A stretch of DNA of 64,000 nucleotides. Origin: Streptomyces sp. 35G-GA-8. GTDB taxonomy: Bacteria; Actinomycetota; Actinomycetes; Streptomycetales; Streptomycetaceae. How positions within the stretch are numbered: the stretch's first letter is position 1; the number at the start of each line of letters is the position of its first letter. The stretch covers positions 1 through 64,000 of the forward strand of contig NZ_JAMHJQ010000002.1 of NCBI RefSeq assembly GCF_023534745.1. Reading direction: 5' to 3'. A program made the translations under genes and the position numbers. The notes beneath the pieces were generated by a model. It was not told the DNA's origin. It saw only the letters and a program-made list of their open reading frames with translations, and did no database searches. Positions 31,522-39,508 of this stretch are shown here, one piece after another.

Positions 31522-32616
31522 TCACCCGAGGCGCTTGACCGCCGCCTCGACGCGCTCGTCGGTGGCCGTCAGCGCCACCCGTACGTGCCGGTCCCCGGCA
31601 GGGCCGTAGAAGTCTCCGGGCGCGACCAGGATGCCCAGCTCCGCGAGGTGCGCCACGGTGTCCCAGCACGGCTCGTCGCGCGTCGACCACAGATAGAGGC
31701 TCGCCTCGCTGTGGTCGACACGGAAGCCGTGCGTCTCCAGGGCGGTGCGCAGCGCGGCGCGGCGGGCCGCGTACCGCGCCCGCTGTTCCCGTACGTGCGT
31801 GTCGTCGCCGAGCGCCGCGACCGTCGCCGCCTGCACCGGCGCGGGGGTCATCATCCCGCCGTGCTTGCGGATCTTCAGCAGCTCGCCCAGGACGGCCTTG
31901 TCGCCCGCCAGGAAGGCCGCGCGGTAACCGGCCAGGTTGGAGCGCTTGGAGAGCGAGTGGACGGCGACGATCCCGTCGTACGAACCGCCGCAGACGTCCG
32001 GGTGCAGCACCGATACGGGATCGGCCTCCCAGCCCAGCTCCAGATAGCACTCGTCGCTGAACAGCAGCACGCCGTGCTCGCGCGCCCAGGCGACGATCCG
32101 GGTCAGCTCGTCGGGCGCCAGAACGGCCCCGGTCGGGTTCGACGGCGAGTTGAGCCAGAGGAGCTTCAGCCCGGCGGGGTCGAGCCGCGTGGGGTCGTCG
32201 TACGGGACGGGCTCGGCGCCGCAGAGCCGCGCGCCCACCTCGTACGTCGGGTACGCGAGCCGCGGGAAGGCGACGCGGTCACCCGCGCCGAGGCCGAGCT
32301 GTGTCGGCAGCCAGGCCACCAGCTCCTTGGAGCCGACCACCGGCAGCACATGCCCGTGCGTCACACCGCGCGCGCCGAGGCGCCGCTCCACCCATCCGGT
32401 CAGCGCGTCCCGCAGCGCGGCCGTCCCCCACACCGTCGGATACCCGGGAGAGTCGGCGGCCTCGATCAGGGCCCGCTGGATCAGCGCCGGCACGGGGTCG
32501 ACGGGGGTCCCGACGGACAGGTCCACGATCCCGTCCGGATGGGCCGCCGCCGTGGCCTTGAAGGGCTCCAGCTTGTCCCAGGGAAAGACGGGAAGACGCG
32601 AAGAGACTGCGGACAC
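31522..32616 (-). CDS. dapC: succinyldiaminopimelate aminotransferase
   Basis: A 364-residue fold-type I aminotransferase, PLP-dependent, forming N-succinyl-LL-diaminopimelate from the keto acid in lysine and peptidoglycan-precursor synthesis. The PLP lysine is Lys224 in HSLSKRSNLAGYR; NSPSNPTG (156-163) and SDECY (187-191) are the standard cofactor-binding loops. The opening SSRLPVFPWDKLEPFK is typical of actinobacterial DapC. It is encoded downstream of the ferredoxin gene, as in mycobacteria, and starts at a GTG (32616). A 169-base spacer with repeats separates the two genes, so dapC may have a second promoter. Confidence 0.9.
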   Translation of the reverse strand: MSAVSSRLPVFPWDKLEPFKATAAAHPDGIVDLSVGTPVDPVPALIQRALIEAADSPGYPTVWGTAALRDALTGWVERRLGARGVTHGHVLPVVGSKELVAWLPTQLGLGAGDRVAFPRLAYPTYEVGARLCGAEPVPYDDPTRLDPAGLKLLWLNSPSNPTGAVLAPDELTRIVAWAREHGVLLFSDECYLELGWEADPVSVLHPDVCGGSYDGIVAVHSLSKRSNLAGYRAAFLAGDKAVLGELLKIRKHGGMMTPAPVQAATVAALGDDTHVREQRARYAARRAALRTALETHGFRVDHSEASLYLWSTRDEPCWDTVAHLAELGILVAPGDFYGPAGDRHVRVALTATDERVEAAVKRLG

Positions 32617-32627
32617 GTGCTCACTCT

Positions 32628-32690
32628 TTCTCGTACGGCTTCTCGTACGTTTCTGCTTCTCGTACGGCCTTCTCGTACGGATTCTCGTCG
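32628..32690. repeat. interspersed 11-bp TTCTCGTACGG repeats before dapC
   Basis: TTCTCGTACGG or a one-base variant occurs at 32628, 32640, 32657 and 32670, followed by a decayed TTCTCGTCG at 32682. Spacing is 12, 17, 13 and 12 bases. The array ends 12 bases before the dapC start codon on the minus strand and so lies in its leader. Confidence 0.85.
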
Positions 32691-32741
32691 TCCCCCCGTA
32701 CCGACGCGCGCTGAGCGCGCGGGCGGGCGGACGAAACGCCG

Positions 32742-32774
32742 CGGTCCCGTACGGCGGCGGGCCGTACGGGACCG
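32742..32774 (-). terminator. hairpin after the ferredoxin gene
   Basis: A perfect 14-bp stem (32742-32755 with 32761-32774) closes the loop GGCGG, 11 bases downstream of the ferredoxin stop. It should separate ferredoxin from dapC transcription or attenuate read-through. Confidence 0.8.
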
Positions 32775-32785
32775 GGGGCGCGCTG

Positions 32786-33106
32786 TCAGCCGTTCTGGGG
32801 CGGCAGCGCGGCGATGAAGGGATGGTCCCGCTCGATCAGACCGAGCTTGGAAGCGCCACCGGGCGAACCGAGCTCGTCGAAGAACTCGACGTTCGCCTTG
32901 TAGTAGTCCTTCCACTCCTCCGGGGTGTCGTCCTCGTAGAAGATGGCCTCGACCGGGCAGACCGGCTCACAGGCTCCACAGTCGACGCATTCGTCCGGGT
33001 GGATGTACAAGGACCTGGAGCCCTCGTAGATGCAGTCGACCGGGCACTCCTCGATGCACGCCTTGTCCTTGACGTCGACACAAGGCTGCGCGATGACGTA
33101 GGTCAC
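32786..33106 (-). CDS. fdxA: 7Fe-type ferredoxin
   Basis: A 106-residue electron carrier with one [3Fe-4S] and one [4Fe-4S] cluster expected. The N-terminal motif C-V-D-V-K-D-x-A-C-x-x-x-C-P has the spacing of the 3Fe site, and the second motif CVDCGACEPVCP has the complete CxxCxxC set for the 4Fe site. The C-terminal extension of about 45 residues is usual for the actinobacterial FdxA/FdxC type. The GTG start at 33106 has AGGA upstream. It is divergent from the GNAT gene at 33247. Its redox partner cannot be read from context. Confidence 0.93.
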   Translation of the reverse strand: MTYVIAQPCVDVKDKACIEECPVDCIYEGSRSLYIHPDECVDCGACEPVCPVEAIFYEDDTPEEWKDYYKANVEFFDELGSPGGASKLGLIERDHPFIAALPPQNG

Positions 33107-33246
33107 GCTGTCGTTCCTCCTCGATAGGGCGCGGCGGGCCGATCTGCGGCTCCGTCCACGGGCGCGCGGGAGCGCGGCGTCGTCGATGCCCGCATCTAGT
33201 ATCTCCGTTCTTGGGCGCGATCCGAACAGGAGGGGCGTACAGAGCT

Positions 33247-34260
33247 GTGGAATTCACTGCGGGCGGACGGTTCGAGGTCCGCCTTACACCGGCTGACGTG
33301 GGCAAACGCGTATCAGTCAGACAGTTGACCGGCAGTGGGGCCGGTGGTGAGAAGTTCACGGACACGGTGGGCGTTCTCACATCCTGGGACGGGGATGTGC
33401 TGCTGATCACACGGCGCACCGGCGAGAGCGTCCGTGTCCCCGAGGCCGCCCTGGTCGCGGGCAAGGTGGTGCCGGCGGCACCGGCCAGGCGCCGGGGGCC
33501 CGCGGCCTCGTTCGAGGAGCTGGCCCGGGTCTGCGCGCGGTCCTGGCAGCCGGTGGAGACCGAGCCGCTGGGAGAGTGGCTGCTCAGAGCGGCCTCGGGC
33601 TTCACCAGGCGGGCCAATTCCGTGCTTCCCCTGGGCGATCCCGGGGTGGGGCTGGACGAGGCGCTGACGCGCGTACGGCGGTGGTACGAGGAGCGGGGGC
33701 TGCCCCCGTACGTACAGGCCGCGACCGGCGCTGAGGGCACCCAGGAACGGCTGTGCGCGGAGCTGGAGCGGCGCGGCTGGCGGTCGGAGGTGACGGCCGA
33801 GGTGCGGATCGCCGCGCTCGCGCCGCTCGGGGACCGTGACGCCGATATCTCCGGGGTTGTGCTCGGCCGGGGCGTCGACGAGGCCTGGCTCCGGCGTTAC
33901 CAGCGGTCCAGTGTGCCGGGACCCCATGTGCTCCGCGTACTGAACAGCGGGCCTTCGGTGTGGTTCGCCACCGTGCCCGGGGAACCCGGCGAGGACGGGG
34001 AGCCCGGCGTACCGGCCGCGATCGGCCGGTGTGTGGTGGACGGACGGTGGGCGGGGTTCATGGCGGTGGAGGTCGACCCGGCCCGCCGCCGCCAGGGGCT
34101 GGCCACGGCCGTGATGACCGCGCTCGCCCGGCGCGCCCTGGAGGAGGGCGCGTCCGCGGCCTGGCTCCAGGTCGAGTCGGACAACGCCGGCGCGCGGGCC
34201 ATGTACGAGGCGATGGGTTTCGCCGTCCACCACCACTACCACCACTTCCGAGCGCGCTGA
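33247..34260 (+). CDS. GNAT-family N-acetyltransferase with N-terminal SH3-like domain
   Basis: A 337-residue acetyltransferase. The first 75 residues form a small beta domain (FEVRLTPADVGKRVSVRQL, VGVLTSWDGDVLLITRRTG) like that preceding GNAT domains in some mycobacterial proteins. The acetyl-CoA binding motif is VEVDPARRRQGLATAVM near 285-300, followed by ESDNAGARAMYEAMGF. The middle part is a degenerate GNAT half. The C-terminus ends in a His-rich HHHYHHF. The GTG at 33247 is 11 bases after AGGAGGGG, slightly long. The next gene begins 17 bases after the stop, so they are probably one operon. The substrate is unknown. Confidence 0.82.
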   Translation: MEFTAGGRFEVRLTPADVGKRVSVRQLTGSGAGGEKFTDTVGVLTSWDGDVLLITRRTGESVRVPEAALVAGKVVPAAPARRRGPAASFEELARVCARSWQPVETEPLGEWLLRAASGFTRRANSVLPLGDPGVGLDEALTRVRRWYEERGLPPYVQAATGAEGTQERLCAELERRGWRSEVTAEVRIAALAPLGDRDADISGVVLGRGVDEAWLRRYQRSSVPGPHVLRVLNSGPSVWFATVPGEPGEDGEPGVPAAIGRCVVDGRWAGFMAVEVDPARRRQGLATAVMTALARRALEEGASAAWLQVESDNAGARAMYEAMGFAVHHHYHHFRAR

Positions 34261-34277
34261 GCGGGTACGAGGCCGAT

Positions 34278-35108
34278 ATGCGACCGGATTCCGAGGATGT
34301 GCGCCGGTGGTTCGCCGAGGAGGCCCGCGCGGACCGTCCCGACCTGGCCACGCTCTGTCTGCTGGTGGGAGCGGAGGCCGATCCCGCCCTGGGCGAGGCC
34401 GGTATCGCCGCGGCCCAGGCCGAGCTGGACCGGCTGGCGGGACTGCTGCCCTTCGGGGTCCTCGGCGCGCGCGCCTGGGCGGTCGCGCTGGCGGAACTGC
34501 TGGGTGAGCGGTGCGGTTTCGAGGGCTCTCCCGCGGAGTACCGGCGGCTGGACTCCTCGCTGCTGCCCGTGGTGCTGCGGCGCAGACGGGGGCTGCCCAT
34601 CCTGCTCTCGGTGGTGTGGATCGAGGTCGCGCGACGGGCGGGCGCGCCGGTGTACGGCGTGGCCCTGCCGGGCCATTTCGTGGTCGGCTTCGGCGATCCG
34701 GAGGAGCGTGTCCTCGCCGATCCCTTCGGCGGCGGCCGGCTGCTGACGGGCGCGGACGCGGCGCTGCTGGTGACCGGCACGACGGGCGAGGCGCTCGAAC
34801 CGGCCATGCTCGCCCCCGCCGACCCGCTCGACATCGTCCTGCGCGTACTGAACAACATCCGCGCCTGGGCCGCGACCCGCCCGGAGCACACCGATGTGTC
34901 GCTGTGGGCGGTCGAGCTGTCCCTGCTGCTGCCCTCGCATCCGGCCAGACTGCGTTACGACCGCGCCCAGTTGCTCGTACAGCGCGGGGAGTTCCGGCGG
35001 GGGGCGGCCGAGATGGACGAGTACGCGCGGGTGGTGGACGCGGTGGAGCCGTCGACGGCGGAGGCGATCCGGCGCAAGGCACGGGCGGCGCGGGCGATGC
35101 TCAACTGA
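34278..35108 (+). CDS. SirB1/transglutaminase-like family protein
   Basis: A 276-residue soluble protein. The region RRRGLPILLSVVWIEVARR followed by VYGVALPGHFVVGF is the hallmark of SirB1-type proteins, a transglutaminase-like fold that in this family normally lacks the catalytic Cys (Ser/Leu here), so it is probably non-catalytic. A C-terminal helical segment (ELSLLLPSHPARLRYDRAQLL and a TPR-like pair) follows. The ATG at 34278 has GAGG nearby. It is encoded directly after the GNAT gene and closed by a 17-bp hairpin. The cellular role of the family is unclear. Confidence 0.82.
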   Translation: MRPDSEDVRRWFAEEARADRPDLATLCLLVGAEADPALGEAGIAAAQAELDRLAGLLPFGVLGARAWAVALAELLGERCGFEGSPAEYRRLDSSLLPVVLRRRRGLPILLSVVWIEVARRAGAPVYGVALPGHFVVGFGDPEERVLADPFGGGRLLTGADAALLVTGTTGEALEPAMLAPADPLDIVLRVLNNIRAWAATRPEHTDVSLWAVELSLLLPSHPARLRYDRAQLLVQRGEFRRGAAEMDEYARVVDAVEPSTAEAIRRKARAARAMLN

Positions 35109-35161
35109 CGGTCGGCGCCCCGGCTCGGCGGTGTCGTGGGCGTGGGTCATAAGCCGTGAGC

Positions 35162-35199
35162 CATGTCCCGGGGACGACTTCCGTCGTCCCCGGGACATG
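35162..35199. terminator. 17-bp perfect hairpin between convergent genes
   Basis: A perfect 17-bp stem (35162-35178 with 35183-35199) closes the loop TTCC between the SirB1-like gene (+) and the PG-binding-domain gene (-). Confidence 0.88.
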
Positions 35200-35231
35200 A
35201 CATGGCCTGAGCGACGGCCGGGCTTACTCGT

Positions 35232-37415
35232 CTAGCTGGGGTCCAGATTGATCGTCTGGGTGCGCTCGGCGAGCGTCTTGCCGCGCAGCGCCGTCTGCAT
35301 GGCCTGCGCCACATCGGCGGAGGAGACGGGGTACTGCTTGCCGTCGCCCTTCGTGATCGTGATGCCGTCGAAGACGCCTTCCAGCAGCTGGTCGATGGCG
35401 GTCCTGTTGTAGACCTCGACAAGCTTTCCGTCGACGGCCTTCATGGAGAGGATCTTGGGCAGCGACTTCGCGGGACCGAACTGGATCTGCTTGTCGCCCG
35501 CCTTGATGGTGACCAGGTCGGACATCGCGGGCTTGGCGAACTCGTCCATCGCCCGGTCCAGCTCCGCCTGACCGACGGTCGGCTCGCGGGAGACAACGGG
35601 CAGCTCCACGTTGTTGATCTTGCCCGTCTGCACCTGGGCGCGGTAGGCGTCCCGGGTCGAGATGATCGACTGGTTCACGTCCAGCGACTTGCCCGGCTTG
35701 CCCGGTACGGCGATCGCCTTGCCCGGCTCGAACTTGATCGTTCCCTCGCTCGCCGAACCCGAGACACCCGCCAGATCGGTGAGCGCGGCGGTCAGCTTCT
35801 CGTCGTCGACGGGGATCACCGGCTGGGCGACCCTGGCGCGGCCGAAGAGCGAACCGATCACCGACACGGGGTTGTAGTCGCTGCCGGCCGCGGCGCGGAC
35901 GGTGGCCTGGCTGTCGAAGCTGAGCCCCGCCTTGTCCGGGGCCAGTTCCTCCGTCTTGCCGCCGATGCTGAGCCGCAGCGGCGCCGAGCCCCGCGCGCCG
36001 AGGGTGGCGTCGAGCTTGTTGACCGCCTGATCGCGGGTGCCGCCGATGTCGACGCCGAGGACCGTGGTGCCCTTCGGCACATCGGAGCGGTTCATCAGCA
36101 GGCCGGCGCCGTAGAGACCGCCCGCGGCCACGACGACCATGGCAGCGAGGAGCGTGAGCTTGGAGCGGCCCTTCTTCTTGGCGGGCGGGGCCGGCGGGGT
36201 GGCGGTACGCGCCGGCCCCGGGGCCGTGCCCGAGGGCGGGACGCCCTGTGAGGAGCCGACCGGGCCGGGGAAGTCCGGGGCCGAGAAGTCCTGGTCCTGG
36301 CCGAGGGCGCCGGGGCCGTCGGGCCTGGGGCCGAGGCCGGCGTGCGGACCGCCCCCCGGACCCGGGCCGGGGACGGGCGAGCGGCGCTCCGCCGGCACCA
36401 CGGGGATGCCGCTGGTGAGCGTGTCCCCGGAGACATGGCCGCCGGGTCCGGGCTCGGGCGCCTGCTGCTGCGGTGTCAGTACGGCGGTGTCGTCGGACAT
36501 CCGCGGCGGACCGACCTGGCCCAGGGCCGACGGCGGGGTGCTGAGGGACGACGGCGGGGTGCCGAGCGAGGCACCGCCGGTGACCGGTCCGCCGGTCGGA
36601 CCGCTGGGCCCGGCGCCGGGCGGCCGGATACCGAGCGCGGGCGTGGTGGGACCGGAGGACGCGAAGTCCGTACCGGAACCCCGGGACGCGAAGTCCGTAC
36701 CGGAACCCCGGGACGCGAAGTCCGTGCCGGAACCGCCGGACGCGAAGCCGTTCGAGCCCGAACCCTGAGGTCCGGCGCCCGTGGCCCCGGCGCCGGACGC
36801 GAGGTCGCTGAGCGCGCTGCGGGGACCGCCGCCGTTCTGCGAGGGCCCGCCGCCCGGGTAGTACGGCGACTCCGAGGAGCCTCGGTCGGCCGACCGAGGC
36901 GTGGTGGTGCCCGCGACGGCGGCGGCGCCCGCGCCCAGACCGGCGCTCATGCCCGCGGCCGTACCGGTACCCGACGTCGCCGACTTGCGTGGCGCGAACC
37001 AGTCGCTCGTGGATCTGTCCTCGGCCCCCGGCTCCTCCGCAGGCTCGGCCTGTCCGCCCGGTCCCGCGTCGGCGGCGTCCTGGGACGCGTCGGGCCTGGG
37101 GATGCCGCCCGTACGCTCCGCGACCGGGACACCCCGGCCGTCGGTGCTGTCGCCGTCGCCCATGGGCGTACGCATCACGACGGGCGGGATCGGCCGCGAA
37201 CCCGGGATGTTGATCCGGATACGCGTGGTCAGCGTGGTTTCGGTTCTGGGCTCGTCCGGCTGCGGGACGGGCGAGGTTTCCGTCTCCTCCGGAGCGTCCT
37301 GCTGGGGGTGCAGCGACGGATACTGGCGGGATCCGTACGGCGGTGTCCCCGAGGGGTACGCGGCTCCGCCGCGCCCCTGGGGCCCGGAGGACGAACTGTC
37401 AGTTTCACGACTCAA
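35232..37415 (-). CDS. single-pass membrane protein with PG-binding (VanW/Ldt-N-type) domains
   Basis: A 727-residue protein. About 430 N-terminal residues are low-complexity Gly/Pro/Ser (cytoplasmic), including three 9-residue units GSGTDFASR. A transmembrane helix (KLTLLAAMVVVAAGGLYGAGLL) leads to an extracytoplasmic part with two domains of the PG_binding_4 type (TVLGVDIGGTRDQAVNKL and a second, IKFEPGKAIAVPGKPG). No L,D-transpeptidase or VanW catalytic domain follows, so it probably only binds the wall. A TTG at 37415 with GGGAGA upstream is the preferred start; the frame from 37541 lacks a ribosome binding site. DUF6113 and mshB lie upstream on the same strand. Confidence 0.8.
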   Translation of the reverse strand: MSRETDSSSSGPQGRGGAAYPSGTPPYGSRQYPSLHPQQDAPEETETSPVPQPDEPRTETTLTTRIRINIPGSRPIPPVVMRTPMGDGDSTDGRGVPVAERTGGIPRPDASQDAADAGPGGQAEPAEEPGAEDRSTSDWFAPRKSATSGTGTAAGMSAGLGAGAAAVAGTTTPRSADRGSSESPYYPGGGPSQNGGGPRSALSDLASGAGATGAGPQGSGSNGFASGGSGTDFASRGSGTDFASRGSGTDFASSGPTTPALGIRPPGAGPSGPTGGPVTGGASLGTPPSSLSTPPSALGQVGPPRMSDDTAVLTPQQQAPEPGPGGHVSGDTLTSGIPVVPAERRSPVPGPGPGGGPHAGLGPRPDGPGALGQDQDFSAPDFPGPVGSSQGVPPSGTAPGPARTATPPAPPAKKKGRSKLTLLAAMVVVAAGGLYGAGLLMNRSDVPKGTTVLGVDIGGTRDQAVNKLDATLGARGSAPLRLSIGGKTEELAPDKAGLSFDSQATVRAAAGSDYNPVSVIGSLFGRARVAQPVIPVDDEKLTAALTDLAGVSGSASEGTIKFEPGKAIAVPGKPGKSLDVNQSIISTRDAYRAQVQTGKINNVELPVVSREPTVGQAELDRAMDEFAKPAMSDLVTIKAGDKQIQFGPAKSLPKILSMKAVDGKLVEVYNRTAIDQLLEGVFDGITITKGDGKQYPVSSADVAQAMQTALRGKTLAERTQTINLDPS
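36661..36741. repeat. 27-bp in-frame tandem repeat in the PG-binding-domain gene
   Basis: Three consecutive 27-bp units at 36661-36687, 36688-36714 and 36715-36741; the first two are identical and the third differs at a few bases. They encode the repeated 9-residue GSGTDFASR/G unit. Confidence 0.92.
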
Positions 37416-37610
37416 AGCAGGTTCTCCCGGTTGGCTCCGCCGCCCGTTCTTACTGGTACGAAACTGTTCAGGTTCCCCATGCCGGAGGCGGGGGGAAGGC
37501 CCGGAGCGCGCACCACCATACTGGCCTCGGCCGACAGACACCCGACGACCATGCGAAGCGATGCTCCGCCGACCGTACGGACATGGTCAATTCAGCAGCA
37601 GCCGGGCGCG

Positions 37611-38021
37611 TCACTTCTCAAGTCGGCCGGACTTCGGGCCCGGTTGCGGCAACCGCGTCATCGTGGCACACATCACAGCCACCAACATGCCGCCCAGGAG
37701 GTAGACGAGCGGTCCGATGCCCGCGGCGTAGACCGCGTCACCCTCCGGGCGGCCCAGACTCAGGAAGACGGCCGCGAGGATCCAGCCTGCCGCCGGTGCC
37801 CCGACGCCCAGTTGTGTGCCGGTGAGAAACAGCCCGCCGAAGAAGAGCCCGGCGGTGGCGAGCAGGGCGAGCAGCAGTCCGCCGGGCACCCAGCCGCCCT
37901 GGACGAGCGAGCCCGCCGCGCTGACGAGCGCGCCGAGGACGAACAGTGCGAGATATGTGGCGATACGTCCGGGTCTGGGGCGACCCGCGAGCATACCGCC
38001 GAACTGCCCCTGCCCGCTCAT
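37611..38021 (-). CDS. DUF6113-type integral membrane protein
   Basis: A 136-residue protein with four hydrophobic helices (about 22-42, 48-66, 76-90 and 100-120) and a basic C-terminal tail. No catalytic motif is visible; I associate it with the DUF6113 family of actinobacterial membrane proteins. Its ATG overlaps the stop of mshB in an ATGA, so translation is coupled, and a small membrane protein also follows mshB in mycobacteria. A functional link to mycothiol is therefore suggested by context only. A 195-base gap without a gene, probably a promoter, separates it from the PG-binding-domain gene. Confidence 0.82.
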   Translation of the reverse strand: MSGQGQFGGMLAGRPRPGRIATYLALFVLGALVSAAGSLVQGGWVPGGLLLALLATAGLFFGGLFLTGTQLGVGAPAAGWILAAVFLSLGRPEGDAVYAAGIGPLVYLLGGMLVAVMCATMTRLPQPGPKSGRLEK

Positions 38022-38995
38022 CCGTTCGCCCCGTTCACTCTGTTCTCCACGTTCGCGCCGTTCACAACGTTCGCGCCGTTCGCGCCGTTCGCATCGTGCA
38101 CGCCGTCATCACCGGCAACGCCCGCGAAGAGATCGTTCTCACGTTCACCGTCGGGCGCCCCCGACGTGCCATGCGTCAACTGGTAGTACTCGGTGGCGAA
38201 GATCGGCTGCCCCAGATCGTTGGAGAGCGCGAAGAAGGGCCCGTCCACGGCGATTTGAGTGGCATGGGCGCGCATCGCCGCGGCCTTGCGCTCCCGGTAC
38301 GGCCCGCCGTCGATCGCGGCGGTGATCTCCGTGTCGTCGATCACGCCCGGAATGTCCTCGATCGCGGCGACACCGGGGAAGTCGGCCTCCGCCGCCCGCA
38401 ACCGGGCGAAGCCCTCTTCGGCGACCGAGCGCGGTACGCGGTTCCAGTAGATCTTGTCGATGGCGTGCGGAGCGCCGAGGCCGGGCCCGAAGTCGGGCTC
38501 GGCGGCCAGGGCGGCGCCGCGCATGGCGACACGGTGGGCCTGGATGTGGTCGGGATGGCCGTAACCGCCGTTGGGGTCGTAGGTCACCAGCACCTGCGGA
38601 CGCACCTCACGGATCACCTCGACGAGGTGTGCGGCGGCGTCATCGACGGGGGCGCGCCAGAAGGCGCCCTCGCGGTCGTTCTGCTCCAGGCCCATCATCC
38701 CGGAGTCCCGGAATCCGCCGGGGCCGCCGAGGAAGCGGTGGTCGGTGACGCCCAGTTCCCTCATCGCCGCGGTGAGTTCACCGACGCGATGGGCGCCGAG
38801 GCGGTCCTCGCGGTCGGCCGTCAGATGCGCCAGCTCGGGCGGGATGACCTCTCCCTCCTCACCGAGGGTGCAGGTCACCAGCGTGACCAGGGCGCCCTCG
38901 GCCGCGTACTTGGCCATGGTGGCGCCGTTGTTGATCGACTCGTCGTCCGGGTGCGCGTGCACCAGCAGCAGACGGCGGGCGGGTAGATCGGTCAT
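38018..38995 (-). CDS. mshB: mycothiol biosynthesis deacetylase MshB
   Basis: A 325-residue zinc enzyme that deacetylates GlcNAc-inositol in mycothiol synthesis, the actinobacterial counterpart of glutathione. The zinc/catalytic motif HAHPDDE (13-19) and the later GHPDH (146-150) are present and correctly spaced. The core ends near residue 285. The remaining 40 residues form an unusual Asn/Gly/Val-rich tail with repeated NGAN units, absent from the functional core. The ATG at 38995 is used. It is the first gene of a coupled pair with the DUF6113 gene. Confidence 0.94.
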   Translation of the reverse strand: MTDLPARRLLLVHAHPDDESINNGATMAKYAAEGALVTLVTCTLGEEGEVIPPELAHLTADREDRLGAHRVGELTAAMRELGVTDHRFLGGPGGFRDSGMMGLEQNDREGAFWRAPVDDAAAHLVEVIREVRPQVLVTYDPNGGYGHPDHIQAHRVAMRGAALAAEPDFGPGLGAPHAIDKIYWNRVPRSVAEEGFARLRAAEADFPGVAAIEDIPGVIDDTEITAAIDGGPYRERKAAAMRAHATQIAVDGPFFALSNDLGQPIFATEYYQLTHGTSGAPDGERENDLFAGVAGDDGVHDANGANGANVVNGANVENRVNGANG

Positions 38996-39024
38996 GGGGA
39001 CAGCCTACGAGCCGGCACCCGAAA

Positions 39025-39060
39025 CCCCTCGGCCAGTGGGCGACGACGACGGCCGAGGGG
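39025..39060 (-). terminator. possible hairpin after the 64-residue membrane gene
   Basis: CCCCTCGGCC (39025-39034) pairs perfectly with GGCCGAGGGG (39051-39060) across a 16-base loop. It lies about 90 bases downstream of the small membrane gene on the minus strand. Confidence 0.5.
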
Positions 39061-39148
39061 CGACGGGCAGTGGACGGTGCCGGATATGGCCGGACTTCGG
39101 GGCACCTTCAGGGCAGGGTGAAGTTGACCGAAAGAGAGCGGAAAATGG

Positions 39149-39343
39149 CTAGAACTTGATCCCGCCGATCATCCCCGCCACGTTCGTGGTCAGTTCGCTG
39201 ATGGTGGGAGCGATGGATGAACTGGCGATGTAGAAGCCGAGCAACATGCAGACCACCGCGTGTCCGGCCTTCAGTCCGGATTTCCGGACCAGCAGGAAGA
39301 CGACGATCGCCAGCAGCACCACCGCCGAAATCGAGAGTGCCAC
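39149..39343 (-). CDS. 64-residue small membrane protein
   Basis: A small protein with two hydrophobic helices (about 2-19 and 27-45), an intervening basic RKSGLK loop and a C-terminal segment SELTTNVAGMIGGIKF. The GTG at 39343 has one of the best ribosome binding sites in the window, GGAGGTGA at nine-base spacing. The frame and codon bias are convincing. It is divergent from the S9 peptidase gene and separate from mshB. I recall similar short proteins in many Streptomyces but know no function; holin-like or pilus-assembly roles would be speculation. Confidence 0.85.
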   Translation of the reverse strand: MALSISAVVLLAIVVFLLVRKSGLKAGHAVVCMLLGFYIASSSIAPTISELTTNVAGMIGGIKF

Positions 39344-39508
39344 GGCGGTTCACCTCCATAAATATTCAGTCGGAAAATCGCAGCAAGCATGTGCCCGGCG
39401 GATTCATACCCACCTAACGCTACGGATCATAACTATCCGTGCGGACGCATTGATCGGTGCACGGCAGCACACTGGGGGCGCACGGCCATCGCCCAGTAGG
39501 TTCGTTCC

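Noticed and set aside
36661-36741. Possible CRISPR-like repeat array
   Set aside because: Units are contiguous, in frame and coding; there are no unique spacers.
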